Source: Candidatus Acidifodinimicrobium mancum (GTDB lineage Archaea > Nanobdellota > Nanobdellia > Parvarchaeales > Parvarchaeaceae). Taken from it: a stretch of DNA of 11,918 nt. Numbering within the stretch: the stretch's first letter is position 1; each line of letters begins with the position of its first letter. The notes beneath the pieces are model-generated. The model saw nothing but the letters and a program-made list of their open reading frames with translations, was not told the origin of the DNA and did no database searches. This document shows positions 5,838-11,918 of this stretch, one piece after another. The position numbers and the translations under genes are program-made. The DNA is taken from the NCBI GenBank assembly GCA_015121965.1, contig JADFAP010000027.1, positions 1-11,918 on the forward strand, given 5' to 3'.

Positions 5838-6428
5838 CTAAATTATCCTAGTAAGATTTGAATTATCTACCAAATAAAATTCAACCGCATTTTCATTTAT
5901 TCCTAGGCCATTTGCTATGTACTGTATATTTTCAAATTTATCTTCAAACAGCGCCAGATGGCTATACTTTTTAATCAAGTTTTCTATCTCCGTTAACTTC
6001 CATTCCTCATCTTTCAATCGATGGTTCTCTGGTAGAATTACCTCATCATATTTAACGCCATATCTATTCAGCAACCCCTCTGTCTGCTTTCTAAACTCCT
6101 CACCTCTTGCACTTAGAATTATTAACTTATCACCCTGCGTAACTCTTTGATTCAAGTAATTAATGAGAAAGTTGTTCGGAGAAAGTTTATCGTTGTATTT
6201 CGCATAAGCGAAGGTATAAAGCTGATTTTTCCATTTCTTACTGAAACCTTTTGGAATCCTGCCTTCTTTGGCGGTGACCTCCAAATCACTCATCGCTTTA
6301 TAATCCTCATCGCTCTCCTTCTCTCTTTCTATTATACTGTATAAGTCCTCAGCCGCAGACACTATCGCTGATCTATTGAAAAACAACGTATCATCAAAAT
6401 CTGAAACCAAAGCCGTCAATTTTTCCAT
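5838..6428 (-). CDS. HAD-superfamily phosphatase
   Basis: A 196-residue HAD hydrolase with all motifs visible. Motif I is 'SDFDDTLF' (nucleophile D10, acid/base D12, T14). Motif II is 'IILSARGEEFR' (S106). A motif III Lys candidate is K144. Motif IV is 'LFEDKFENI' (E162, D163). An insert at about 20-95 forms a helical cap. The 'LSARGEEFR...LL.RYGV.YDEVIL' stretch resembles class III HAD enzymes and the phosphatase half of polynucleotide kinases, so an acid-phosphatase-like or nucleic-acid-end phosphatase role is possible but unproven. No signal peptide is present, so it acts in the cytoplasm. The ATG is 20 nt after the secG stop, with no TATA-like box in that gap, so it is probably the second gene of a secG operon. 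Confidence 0.8.
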   Translation of the reverse strand: MEKLTALVSDFDDTLFFNRSAIVSAAEDLYSIIEREKESDEDYKAMSDLEVTAKEGRIPKGFSKKWKNQLYTFAYAKYNDKLSPNNFLINYLNQRVTQGDKLIILSARGEEFRKQTEGLLNRYGVKYDEVILPENHRLKDEEWKLTEIENLIKKYSHLALFEDKFENIQYIANGLGINENAVEFYLVDNSNLTRII

Positions 6429-6448
6429 AGTTAATGGGAACAGCGTTT

Positions 6449-6610
6449 TCAGCTTAAGAATATCCTAGCTAGAGTCACTACGATAACTATTGCTATACCT
6501 ATGAAGACAACCGTCCTCGGCTTTATCTTTATCTTGCTCTTGTACTCCGAGTAGTACTGTACAAGTCCTCCAAAAGATGAAGGCATCCTTGCTTGTCCTT
6601 TTTTGTTCAT
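6449..6610 (-). CDS. secG: Preprotein translocase subunit SecG (Sec61-beta)
   Basis: A 53-codon gene whose product begins MNKKGQARMPSSFGGLVQYY and continues with 'SEYKSKIKIKPRTVVFIGIAIVIVV', ending FLS. This matches archaeal Sec61-beta: a basic Lys-rich N-terminus, the 'MPSS-GGLVxYY' motif, 'KIKPxxVV', and one C-terminal transmembrane helix (about 33-50). It is a small, non-essential-type partner of SecY and SecE in the translocon that exports the signal-peptide proteins of this window. The length is normal for the family (about 50-60). TATA-like TATTTAAAT lies 26 bp before the ATG (6632-6640), predicting a leaderless mRNA. The HAD phosphatase gene follows after 20 nt. Confidence 0.9.
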   Translation of the reverse strand: MNKKGQARMPSSFGGLVQYYSEYKSKIKIKPRTVVFIGIAIVIVVTLARIFLS

Positions 6611-6631
6611 ATTATACTTCTTGAGCTATTC

Positions 6632-6640
6632 ATTTAAATA
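6632..6640 (-). promoter_or_regulatory. TATA box of secG operon
   Basis: On the minus strand this reads TATTTAAAT, centred 26 bp before the secG ATG at 6610. It supports the short gene and its start. Confidence 0.6.
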
Positions 6641-6662
6641 GTTTAGACGATGCTTTCTGTAT

Positions 6663-7187
6663 TCAGAACTTGTCAATGTGTACTATATCGCCTATCTTTG
6701 GAGGAGTCTGCTCGTATCCCTTGCTGCCTCCCGCTGCGTAACCTAGAGGGATAACCCATCTGACGACATACTCCCCTGGAAGACCTAGAACATCTCTCAT
6801 CTTTGCTTGGTTAAGGTTTGTTATAGAAGCGTTGCTTAGTCCAAGCTCAGACGAATATAGGATTATGAATTCAGCCACCATCGCCGCATTATCTATGCAC
6901 ATCTCCCCAGCTTCATCTTTTTCGAACAGCGATTCCAGTTTCTCAGGGTTACAGGCTATGACTACGATGAATGGCGCAGAATCTATATTTGGGGTAAGGC
7001 AAGCTTCACTCACTTTTTTCTTTGTATCCTTATCTGCGACCACTATGAACTCATATTCATATATCCCCGTAGGATTCGGAGCAAACCTCGCAGCGTCTAA
7101 TATATCGACTATTGTCTCCTCCTTAACCTCTTTATCTGAGAACAGAAACGTCGCTTTCCTTGACTTCAGTGTATCTGAAACACCCAT
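6663..7187 (-). CDS. Nitroreductase-family flavoprotein
   Basis: A 174-residue protein with the nitroreductase outline: an N-terminal 'LKSRKATFLFSDKEV' in place of the usual RRSxRxF phosphate-binding segment, then 'ILDAARFAPNPTGIYEYEFIVVAD' (the AxxAPSxxNxQPWxF region), 'DNAAMVAEFIILYSSELGL', and 'WVIPLGYAAGG' near the C-terminus. Family members bind FMN as dimers and reduce quinones, nitroaromatics or flavins with NAD(P)H; the substrate here is unknown. The PSxxNxQPW motif is altered to PNPTGIYEY. The frame stays open to a TTG at 7211, but the ATG at 7187 is preferred because a TATA box (7211-7219) lies 28 bp before it and would overlap the longer start. Confidence 0.82.
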   Translation of the reverse strand: MGVSDTLKSRKATFLFSDKEVKEETIVDILDAARFAPNPTGIYEYEFIVVADKDTKKKVSEACLTPNIDSAPFIVVIACNPEKLESLFEKDEAGEMCIDNAAMVAEFIILYSSELGLSNASITNLNQAKMRDVLGLPGEYVVRWVIPLGYAAGGSKGYEQTPPKIGDIVHIDKF

Positions 7188-7210
7188 AAGAATGTAATTG
7201 AATATAGACA

Positions 7211-7219
7211 AATATATAC
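7211..7219 (-). promoter_or_regulatory. TATA box of nitroreductase gene
   Basis: On the minus strand this reads GTATATATT, centred 28 bp before the ATG at 7187. It supports that start and a leaderless mRNA. Confidence 0.5.
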
Positions 7220-7264
7220 GTTAATTTGACATTGGGACCGACTCGTCCTTACGCTTATCGCATA

Positions 7265-7891
7265 TCAGAGTATTCTCGCGTATTCTATTTTCTTTAACAT
7301 TTTCTTAAAAACCACGTCTTTAGGCTTATCACTAGCCTCTATTTTCGCCCACTTGTTCGAATAGAAATTTTTCTCCAGAAGCTTGTCATAATTCTCCTTT
7401 ACTAACATAAGAAACTTCTTGCTTGCTTCAAATTTGTCAACGGAGGCAGCTCCCTTTTGCTGGTATTTGCGAGCCATAGAAACCTCTATAGGCATATCAA
7501 GGTAAAGTACTAAGTCTGGTTTATTCAGACCTGACAATGAGACTATAGATTTTGCTTTTTCGATATCGAACCCCCCAGCAGCCTGATAAGCCACGGTTGA
7601 AAAAATGTATCTATCCATCACGACAAACTCACCTTTTGCAAGTTTTGCCCTGACTGCTAAATTATCCTTTATTATGTCCACAAAATACAGGAAAAAGAGC
7701 TCGTCAATGGATAGCTTTATTTCGTTGTAAAGGAACGACTTTATTCTTTTGCCGTAGATCGAATTATAATCCGGGTAAGAGTAGACCGACACCACTTTAC
7801 CTATATCTTTAAGATACTTCTCAAGAAGAGCAGCCTGAGAAGCCTTCCCCGTGCCATCTATCCCCTCTAACACTATAAGCTTGCCGGCCAT
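7265..7891 (-). CDS. tmk: Thymidylate kinase (dTMP kinase)
   Basis: A 208-residue P-loop kinase that phosphorylates dTMP to dTDP with ATP, for DNA precursor synthesis. 'KLIVLEGIDGTGKASQ' is the P-loop (10-17), with Ala where Ser/Thr normally follows the Lys. 'VVMDRYIFSTVAYQ' at about 90-103 is the DR(Y/W) nucleotide-binding motif. 'PDLVLYLDMPIEVSMAR' at 125-141 is the core strand before the LID region (about 141-155, 'RKYQQKGAASVDKFE'). The length is normal. A second in-frame ATG at 7903 would add MGLL; the start at 7891 is preferred because family members begin a few residues before the P-loop strand. It follows rps27e by 27 nt with no promoter seen, so it is cotranscribed with the two ribosomal genes. 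Confidence 0.87.
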   Translation of the reverse strand: MAGKLIVLEGIDGTGKASQAALLEKYLKDIGKVVSVYSYPDYNSIYGKRIKSFLYNEIKLSIDELFFLYFVDIIKDNLAVRAKLAKGEFVVMDRYIFSTVAYQAAGGFDIEKAKSIVSLSGLNKPDLVLYLDMPIEVSMARKYQQKGAASVDKFEASKKFLMLVKENYDKLLEKNFYSNKWAKIEASDKPKDVVFKKMLKKIEYARIL

Positions 7892-7918
7892 CAATAAACC
7901 CATTAAGTTGCTAAAAGA

Positions 7919-8110
7919 TTAAGAGTATGTTTCTATTATTTCACCGAGCACTTCGCCCTTTCCACCTGTAGCCTTTACTAACAGTTCACTGCACACAAGG
8001 CATTTAACGTCGGATGATGGTCTGCTGAAGACTATCTGCTCATTCTTACATTTTTTGCACCTGACCTTCATGAAAGCGCTCTCAACGTTCTTAAAAATTA
8101 TCTCTTCCAT
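7919..8110 (-). CDS. rps27e: 30S ribosomal protein S27e
   Basis: A 63-residue zinc-ribbon ribosomal protein. 'MKVRCKKCKNEQIVFSRPSSDVKCLVCSELLVKATGGKGEV' carries C18-x2-C21 and C37-x2-C40, the four zinc ligands, and the 'VKCLVC' and 'PTGGK'-like segments diagnostic of S27e. It is part of the small subunit in Archaea and eukaryotes. It begins 1 nt after the L44e stop, which shows tight coupling; the rpl44e-rps27e pair is conserved across Archaea. The N-terminal MEEIIFKNVESAF extension is normal for archaeal forms. Confidence 0.93.
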   Translation of the reverse strand: MEEIIFKNVESAFMKVRCKKCKNEQIVFSRPSSDVKCLVCSELLVKATGGKGEVLGEIIETYS

Positions 8111-8111
8111 G

Positions 8112-8402
8112 TCACTTTATCTCCAGCTTCTTTGCTTTCTTTCCCCTCTTCTGGACTTCCATCTTACCGCACTTGTTGCATTTATATCTTATGTCGTATC
8201 TCTTCGTGGTCTTCACCTTTATCTTCTTGTGCTCAAACATCGGGTAGGGGGTGCTTCCGTAACCGTGGTCTATATTCCACAGCTTTCTCCTACTTCCCTT
8301 TGTCATCGTGCCCCTTCTGCCTGGCTTTACTAGCACTACTGTGTGCTCAGTGTACTCTCCGCAGTACTTGCAGAAACGGTTGACCTTAGATGGAATTTTC
8401 AT
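8112..8402 (-). CDS. rpl44e: 50S ribosomal protein L44e
   Basis: A 96-residue, very basic zinc-binding protein of the large subunit near the E site. 'KIPSKVNRFCKYCGEYTEHTV' carries C11-x2-C14, and 'RYKCNKCGKMEVQKRGKKAKK' carries the second pair, C74-x2-C77. The length equals typical archaeal L44e (about 92-96). It is the first gene of the rpl44e-rps27e-tmk operon. TATA-like GTTAAATA (minus strand, 8425-8432) sits 26 bp before the ATG, predicting a leaderless mRNA. Confidence 0.95.
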   Translation of the reverse strand: MKIPSKVNRFCKYCGEYTEHTVVLVKPGRRGTMTKGSRRKLWNIDHGYGSTPYPMFEHKKIKVKTTKRYDIRYKCNKCGKMEVQKRGKKAKKLEIK

Positions 8403-8424
8403 TCTTTTCTATAGAAAACCAGTG

Positions 8425-8432
8425 TATTTAAC
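8425..8432 (-). promoter_or_regulatory. TATA box of rpl44e-rps27e-tmk operon
   Basis: On the minus strand this reads GTTAAATA, centred 26 bp before the rpl44e ATG at 8402. Confidence 0.5.
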
Positions 8433-8504
8433 TCTTTTTAATGAGATTCCTAAAACGATGAACATGGAAGTTCACTTAATATCAATCTGGAAAAAACTAT
8501 GAAA

Positions 8505-8759
8505 TCACAAATTTAGAAGCCATCTCCACGGTGGTACAAATTTAGTCTTTTTGTCGTCAATCTCCTCCTCAGCTTTATAATCCCATGTTACAACTGTGAG
8601 GTTCTCGCACTTAAGCGATTTCGACGCTGTTATAAGATTACTTATCTCTGTGTTCCTTATGTCCTGCCTCGAAGAACCAAATGTAACTTGTATTAATTCT
8701 AAAATTTTAGAGGAACCTTTGATCATGAAATTTATCTCAGCTATTGAGACAAAAAGTCT
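8505..8759 (-). pseudogene. C-terminal remnant of archaeal AAA-family ATPase (DUF4143-type)
   Basis: From an ATG at 8726 the frame encodes 73 residues: 'KILELIQVTF', 'REDIRN-EIS'-like helix 'DIRNTEISNLITASKSL', 'CENLTVVTWDY', and the end 'TKFVPPWRWLL'. This matches the C-terminal nuclease-like end of archaeal AAA ATPases ('ELIQV...EI..L..A...L.....LT.D...V.PLWKWLL'). The frame continues upstream of the ATG with 'SIAEINF', matching the family's 'EVDFV' strand, before a stop at 8760-8762. Homology therefore begins before any start codon, and the AAA domain (about 300 residues) is missing. I read this as a decayed fragment. It could instead be expressed as a small protein from the TATA-like box at 8759-8764. 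It has no obvious partner gene. Confidence 0.65.
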
Positions 8760-8785
8760 TTAAAATGTCTCAGCTACTGAGATAA
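8732..8785. promoter_or_regulatory. Paired operator-like palindromes around a TATA-like box
   Basis: Left site TTATCTCAGCTATTGAGACA (8732-8751) and right site TGTCTCAGCTACTGAGATAA (8766-8785) are inverted copies of each other, with 16 of 20 bases matching. Each core is itself palindromic: TCTCAGCTATTGAGA and TCTCAGCTACTGAGA, 14 of 15 identical as direct repeats. Core centres are 33 bp apart, about three helical turns. A TATA-like TTTAAA (8759-8764) lies almost at the midpoint. On the minus strand this box would start transcription about 10 nt before the ATG at 8726. This is the layout of a repressor operator; an element end or scar is the alternative. Confidence 0.5.
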
Positions 8786-8909
8786 TTTTTAAGCATAGAC
8801 TAAATTATATAGGCATCTACTTTTGTGTCAAGAAGTTTGTTAATCTAAGTTTCTTGTAGGAGTCCTACCAAAACTGAAAGACAAATCAGCCCCATGCACA
8901 AAAGAAAAT

Positions 8910-8918
8910 AATTTAAAC
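8910..8918 (+). promoter_or_regulatory. TATA box of sedolisin gene
   Basis: AATTTAAAC centred 25 bp before the ATG at 8939, predicting a leaderless mRNA. Confidence 0.55.
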
Positions 8919-8938
8919 GGAAGAGACTTAGATAGGTT

Positions 8939-11350
8939 ATGAAAAAGACATACATAAAAATGCTGCCGGTGGTGATTATGCTGCTGGTGTTTTTCGCAGT
9001 CTCAACGTCTTTTGCTGAGCCTTCGGTGTCTCTTAATTTCAACTTCATCCCTCTTTATACGCAGGGCACATGTCCCTTCCTTTCTCCTCTTCAACTACGT
9101 ACCGCATACAACTTCACGCAGCTGTATTCGCAAGGTGTAGACGGGACTGGTGAAAGCATAGCAATAGTTGATGCTCATGGCGCAGCCGGTCTGATGCAGA
9201 GTCTCTCAGCCTTTGATTCTGCCTATGGGCTTCCTCCCCTAAACTTAGGATCGAACTTGGTCATAGTCGAGCCGTATGGCTCTCCGACTGTAAACTATTC
9301 CAACTGGACGAGAGAGACTACGCTTGACGTTGAGACTGTTCATTCACTGGCACCTGGAGCAAAAATATACCTGGTCATAACACCTGACTCCACCTCTCTT
9401 CTAAATGCAGTAAATTACACAATTAACAACCTCCCCATAAACGCGGTATCTATCAGCTGGGGAGCACCAGAAGATGGATACTCAAGCAGCTCACTGTCTT
9501 ACTATAACTCGATCTTCCAGAACGCCTATGACAAGGGCATAAATGTATTCGCAGCAAGTGGGGATTCTGGAGCGTATAATGGAGGGAACGCCCTATCTGT
9601 GAACTTTCCCGCTTCCAGCCCTGATGTCGTGTCAGTAGGCGGGACTGTGCTTTCTGTCTCTTCGTCTGGAGGGTACGCAGGCGAAACCGCTTGGAACGAC
9701 AGCGGCGGAGGAGAAAGCGGATTCTTCCCTAGACCTCTATTCCAGCCACCCTTGAGCAGCTACAGAGAGGTTCCAGACGTAAGTTTCAATGCTGGCACAC
9801 CAATTTGCGCTTACGTCAACGGGTCGTGGGAAGGCCTTACAGGGACCAGTATAGGCGCTCCTGCCTGGTCAGCGCTTTCATCCTTGGTCGAGCAAAAGCT
9901 TGGCGCAAACATCCAGCTCCTCCCAAGTCTCTATGAGGTATTCCAAACTTCCCCCTCGCTAGGTTTCCATCTAATAAACTCAGGATGCAATGGGTTCTAC
10001 TGTGCTAACGGAAATTATAGCATGGTGACTGGCATCGGAACCCCGATAGCGTATTCCCTTGTCCAGCTCCTCGCAAAGACTTCATATCAGATACCGTTCC
10101 TATCAAACGCCAACGGTGCTGTGTTCTCACTGAATGGGAAGAACTACACGGCTAACCAGAGCATAAATCTTACGTTTGGAGAGAAGGCGAACATAGTTGT
10201 TTATAACCTCTCATTGGGAAACACGAGGTACGTAAATCCCAAGATATCCGGATTGGCCTCGTCGAATACTAACCAAGCCTCATTCTTCGTAACTTCTCCT
10301 GGTGAGATCTACATAAACTTCACACCACAGGTTAAGGTCACGGTCATAAACTATGACGCTAACTCAACGCTGGAGGATTGGGTGGATAACGGAAGCACAG
10401 TGGATTACTCCTTTGCTCTTAACTACTCTACAAACGGAGCTGAGTATGCGCTGAAAGGAATCGAAGTCAACAACGGCAGTATAATCTACTCTAACGTATA
10501 TCACCAGGCTATCTTCTATCCGATCACCATCACTCTGACACTCGATAGATATAACAAAATAACTGCAATGCTGTACGGTCCTGCGAACAATGTCAGTGCC
10601 GAAGCCGTCTATTACAGGTATATACCTCTCTCAAATCAGGAGTCGCTGCATAGATCAATTGTGACAAATGGGACGCCGATATTTTATGCATCCGGTACGT
10701 CCATTAATCTACTGCCTATACCCGAGAGAGAGGGAGATTATCTTATAACGGGATACAATCTTACAAACCTTACTGGAGACCATGCCTCACTATACTTCTA
10801 CAAATTCTCACACTTGAGCCTCAACTTCCTGTCACTCTCTGGAAGCTATGTTTCCCCCTCCAAGGTGTCACTGTCAGGAGCGATAGAATTCAATGATTCC
10901 TTCTGGTCTCTGCCCGACAAAAACATAACAATTTATGGCGTGTACTACAATGGTTTGAATGTTTTAACTTACCCGATAGATGTACACACTTACAGTACGA
11001 ACCTGACCCTTCATGTCAACGCGACCGATGTCTACGTCACACCATCCATTTATCTGGTACCACTGCCTTTTGAGAAAGTAGAAGTGCACATAGAGAATAT
11101 AACAATATCGAACACTACTACTGTATTCGGCAAAACGCAGTTCACCAATCTGCCTGCGGTACCATACTCCGTAAGCTTCTCGTTCGCTGGACAAAATTAC
11201 AGCTTTACTAACCTCAAAGGGGAATATCAAACCCTACCCGTCTATCCGGAGAGTATGATTATATACTTAATGGCAGGAGTGCTTGTAATAGCGGCTATCT
11301 CCTTTGTGGTTATCGAAAGAGTTAGAAAGAGAATTAGACGTAAAGTTTGA
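8939..11350 (+). CDS. Membrane-anchored sedolisin (peptidase family S53)
   Basis: An 803-residue secreted acid protease. Residues 1-26 are a signal peptide (KK, Leu/Val core, SFA). Residues about 48-380 form the S53 catalytic domain: E126 and D130 in 'TRETTLDVE', oxyanion D209 in 'AASGDSGAY', and nucleophile S304 in 'GTSIGAPAW', so the Ser-Glu-Asp site is complete. Sedolisins work at low pH and digest outside protein. The usual propeptide of about 180 residues is absent: the mature domain begins about 20 residues after the signal peptide. The C-terminal calcium motif reads 'YSMVTGIGTP', with Ser361 where Asp is usual. Residues about 390-770 are beta-rich with many N-glycosylation-type sites. 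A transmembrane helix (about 776-795) and a basic tail 'RVRKRIRRKV' anchor it. It is monocistronic. Confidence 0.9.
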   Translation: MKKTYIKMLPVVIMLLVFFAVSTSFAEPSVSLNFNFIPLYTQGTCPFLSPLQLRTAYNFTQLYSQGVDGTGESIAIVDAHGAAGLMQSLSAFDSAYGLPPLNLGSNLVIVEPYGSPTVNYSNWTRETTLDVETVHSLAPGAKIYLVITPDSTSLLNAVNYTINNLPINAVSISWGAPEDGYSSSSLSYYNSIFQNAYDKGINVFAASGDSGAYNGGNALSVNFPASSPDVVSVGGTVLSVSSSGGYAGETAWNDSGGGESGFFPRPLFQPPLSSYREVPDVSFNAGTPICAYVNGSWEGLTGTSIGAPAWSALSSLVEQKLGANIQLLPSLYEVFQTSPSLGFHLINSGCNGFYCANGNYSMVTGIGTPIAYSLVQLLAKTSYQIPFLSNANGAVFSLNGKNYTANQSINLTFGEKANIVVYNLSLGNTRYVNPKISGLASSNTNQASFFVTSPGEIYINFTPQVKVTVINYDANSTLEDWVDNGSTVDYSFALNYSTNGAEYALKGIEVNNGSIIYSNVYHQAIFYPITITLTLDRYNKITAMLYGPANNVSAEAVYYRYIPLSNQESLHRSIVTNGTPIFYASGTSINLLPIPEREGDYLITGYNLTNLTGDHASLYFYKFSHLSLNFLSLSGSYVSPSKVSLSGAIEFNDSFWSLPDKNITIYGVYYNGLNVLTYPIDVHTYSTNLTLHVNATDVYVTPSIYLVPLPFEKVEVHIENITISNTTTVFGKTQFTNLPAVPYSVSFSFAGQNYSFTNLKGEYQTLPVYPESMIIYLMAGVLVIAAISFVVIERVRKRIRRKV

Positions 11351-11402
11351 TGAAAACGACTTAAAAGATAGGTATTAGAGCATTAAATGTGTTTATGATA
11401 AA

Positions 11403-11411
11403 CTTTAAATA
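11403..11411 (+). promoter_or_regulatory. TATA box of 3'-terminal gene
   Basis: CTTTAAATA centred 28 bp before the ATG at 11435, supporting that start and a leaderless mRNA. Confidence 0.55.
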
Positions 11412-11434
11412 CTAGTTATGTTTATAATAAACAA

Positions 11435-11918
11435 ATGGAATTGCCGCAAACTTTAACAGATAAGATATTTGACATTGTGGAGAAAGGAGATGAGATCACC
11501 GTCATAATAAGAGGCGGCGAAATAAACGAAATAAGACCTGACATTGACAAATTTATATATGATGATTTGAATGAGTATGCTAACAAGTTGATAAGATTCA
11601 TAGAGGAGGGAGATATAATCAACAAAGACGTATTTAAGGAGATGCTTGACAGCGTAAGCCTCATAGATAACTCTCCCTTCCTCTCAAGATTCGGATTGGG
11701 GAGGTACGTGGAGATAGTTTATGATTTGACGAACTTAGACCAGACAAACAAGATGCTTTTCAACTATGCGCTATTCGGCAGGGGCAGAACGCCAGGGGTT
11801 ATGCAAAACGTGAAAGGGAGAAGGATAGGAAAAGGAGTGATATTGATACCTTACGGCGCGAGGGAGACTGTTGAGAACTTCATCAACGGCTGGAATATAA
11901 AGTACAGCGAACGCGAGG
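11435..11918 (+). CDS. Unrecognised conserved-looking protein, N-terminal part
   Basis: Open from the ATG at 11435 to the right edge (161 residues visible). It begins MELPQTLTDKIFDIVEKG, has no signal peptide or membrane span, and is acidic and helical up to about residue 75. A Gly/Arg-rich stretch 'ALFGRGRTPGVMQNVKGRRI' (about 112-131) is followed by 'GKGVILIPYGARETVENFI' and 'WNIKYSE'. That pattern (basic loop, hydrophobic strand, helix) looks like a nucleic-acid or nucleotide contact site, but I recognise no family and assign no function. The TATA box 28 bp upstream supports the start. Confidence 0.7.
   Translation, partial: MELPQTLTDKIFDIVEKGDEITVIIRGGEINEIRPDIDKFIYDDLNEYANKLIRFIEEGDIINKDVFKEMLDSVSLIDNSPFLSRFGLGRYVEIVYDLTNLDQTNKMLFNYALFGRGRTPGVMQNVKGRRIGKGVILIPYGARETVENFINGWNIKYSERE

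Noticed and set aside
6832..7197. Plus-strand frame opposite the nitroreductase
   Set aside because: It is a shadow of a gene with clear family motifs; the product is Ser-rich without similarity.
8055..8502. Several plus-strand frames opposite rpl44e and rps27e
   Set aside because: They are antisense to two unambiguous ribosomal protein genes, and their Cys/Leu-rich products are typical of shadow frames.
8732..8785. Reading the paired palindromes as a transcription terminator hairpin
   Set aside because: A stem of this size would precede, not follow, the neighbouring genes on both strands, and a TATA-like box sits at the centre, so a regulatory reading is preferred.
8845..9048. Minus-strand frame over the sedolisin promoter and signal peptide
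   Set aside because: It overlaps the TATA box and signal peptide of the sedolisin gene; its hydrophobic stretch mirrors the signal-peptide codons.
11422..11664. Minus-strand frame opposite the 3'-terminal gene
   Set aside because: The plus-strand frame has a well-placed TATA box and runs open to the edge; the minus frame has neither promoter nor recognisable motif.

Overview
The window reads as a compact archaeal chromosome segment. Evidence: eukaryote-like ribosomal proteins L44e and S27e, a Sec61-beta/SecG subunit, a class III (archaellin/pilin-type) signal peptide, tRNAs without encoded CCA, and TATA-like TTTAAA boxes placed 25-28 bp before start codons, which implies leaderless mRNAs. 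A secreted sedolisin (acid S53 peptidase) and a 'SALEYMMTYGWAI'-type signal segment suggest an acidophile, perhaps of the ARMAN type (Micrarchaeota/Parvarchaeota, DPANN). That placement is inference; no marker here settles it.

Layout. 1-494: the start of an NAD-dependent sugar epimerase gene (minus, running off the left edge) and a divergent tRNA-Gly(UCC), apparently sharing one near-symmetric TATA box. 508-1659: an MFS transporter beginning 13 nt after the tRNA with no promoter of its own visible. 1715-3391 (minus): a surface protein with a class III signal peptide and a propeller of six nearly identical 126-bp YVTN-type repeats. 3586-3668: tRNA-Ser(CGA). 3748-5040: a two-gene unit of a membrane-anchored winged-helix regulator and a small Hjc-like nuclease. 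5041-5308: an intergenic region with a hairpin/T-tract element that has its own TATA box, plus two overlapping palindromes. 5309-5824: an orphan helical protein. 5838-6610 (minus): an unlisted-size secG gene (53 codons) followed by a HAD phosphatase. 6663-7187 (minus): a nitroreductase. 7265-8402 (minus): the rpl44e-rps27e-tmk operon. 8505-8759 (minus): the C-terminal remnant of an archaeal AAA ATPase, headed by a symmetric pair of operator-like palindromes around a TATA-like box. 8939-11350: a membrane-anchored sedolisin with no propeptide. 11435-end: the start of an unrecognised gene.

How the genes fit together. Housekeeping genes (ribosomal proteins, tmk, secG, tRNAs) are interleaved with envelope genes (MFS carrier, propeller protein, sedolisin, membrane-anchored regulator). 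No complete mobile element, CRISPR array or defence island is visible. The most unusual signals are the paired palindromes at 8732-8785, the possible tiny structured RNA at 5100-5165, C instead of U at position 33 in both tRNAs, the Gln substitution in the nuclease active site, and the homogenised propeller repeats. No gap between genes exceeds about 270 bases.
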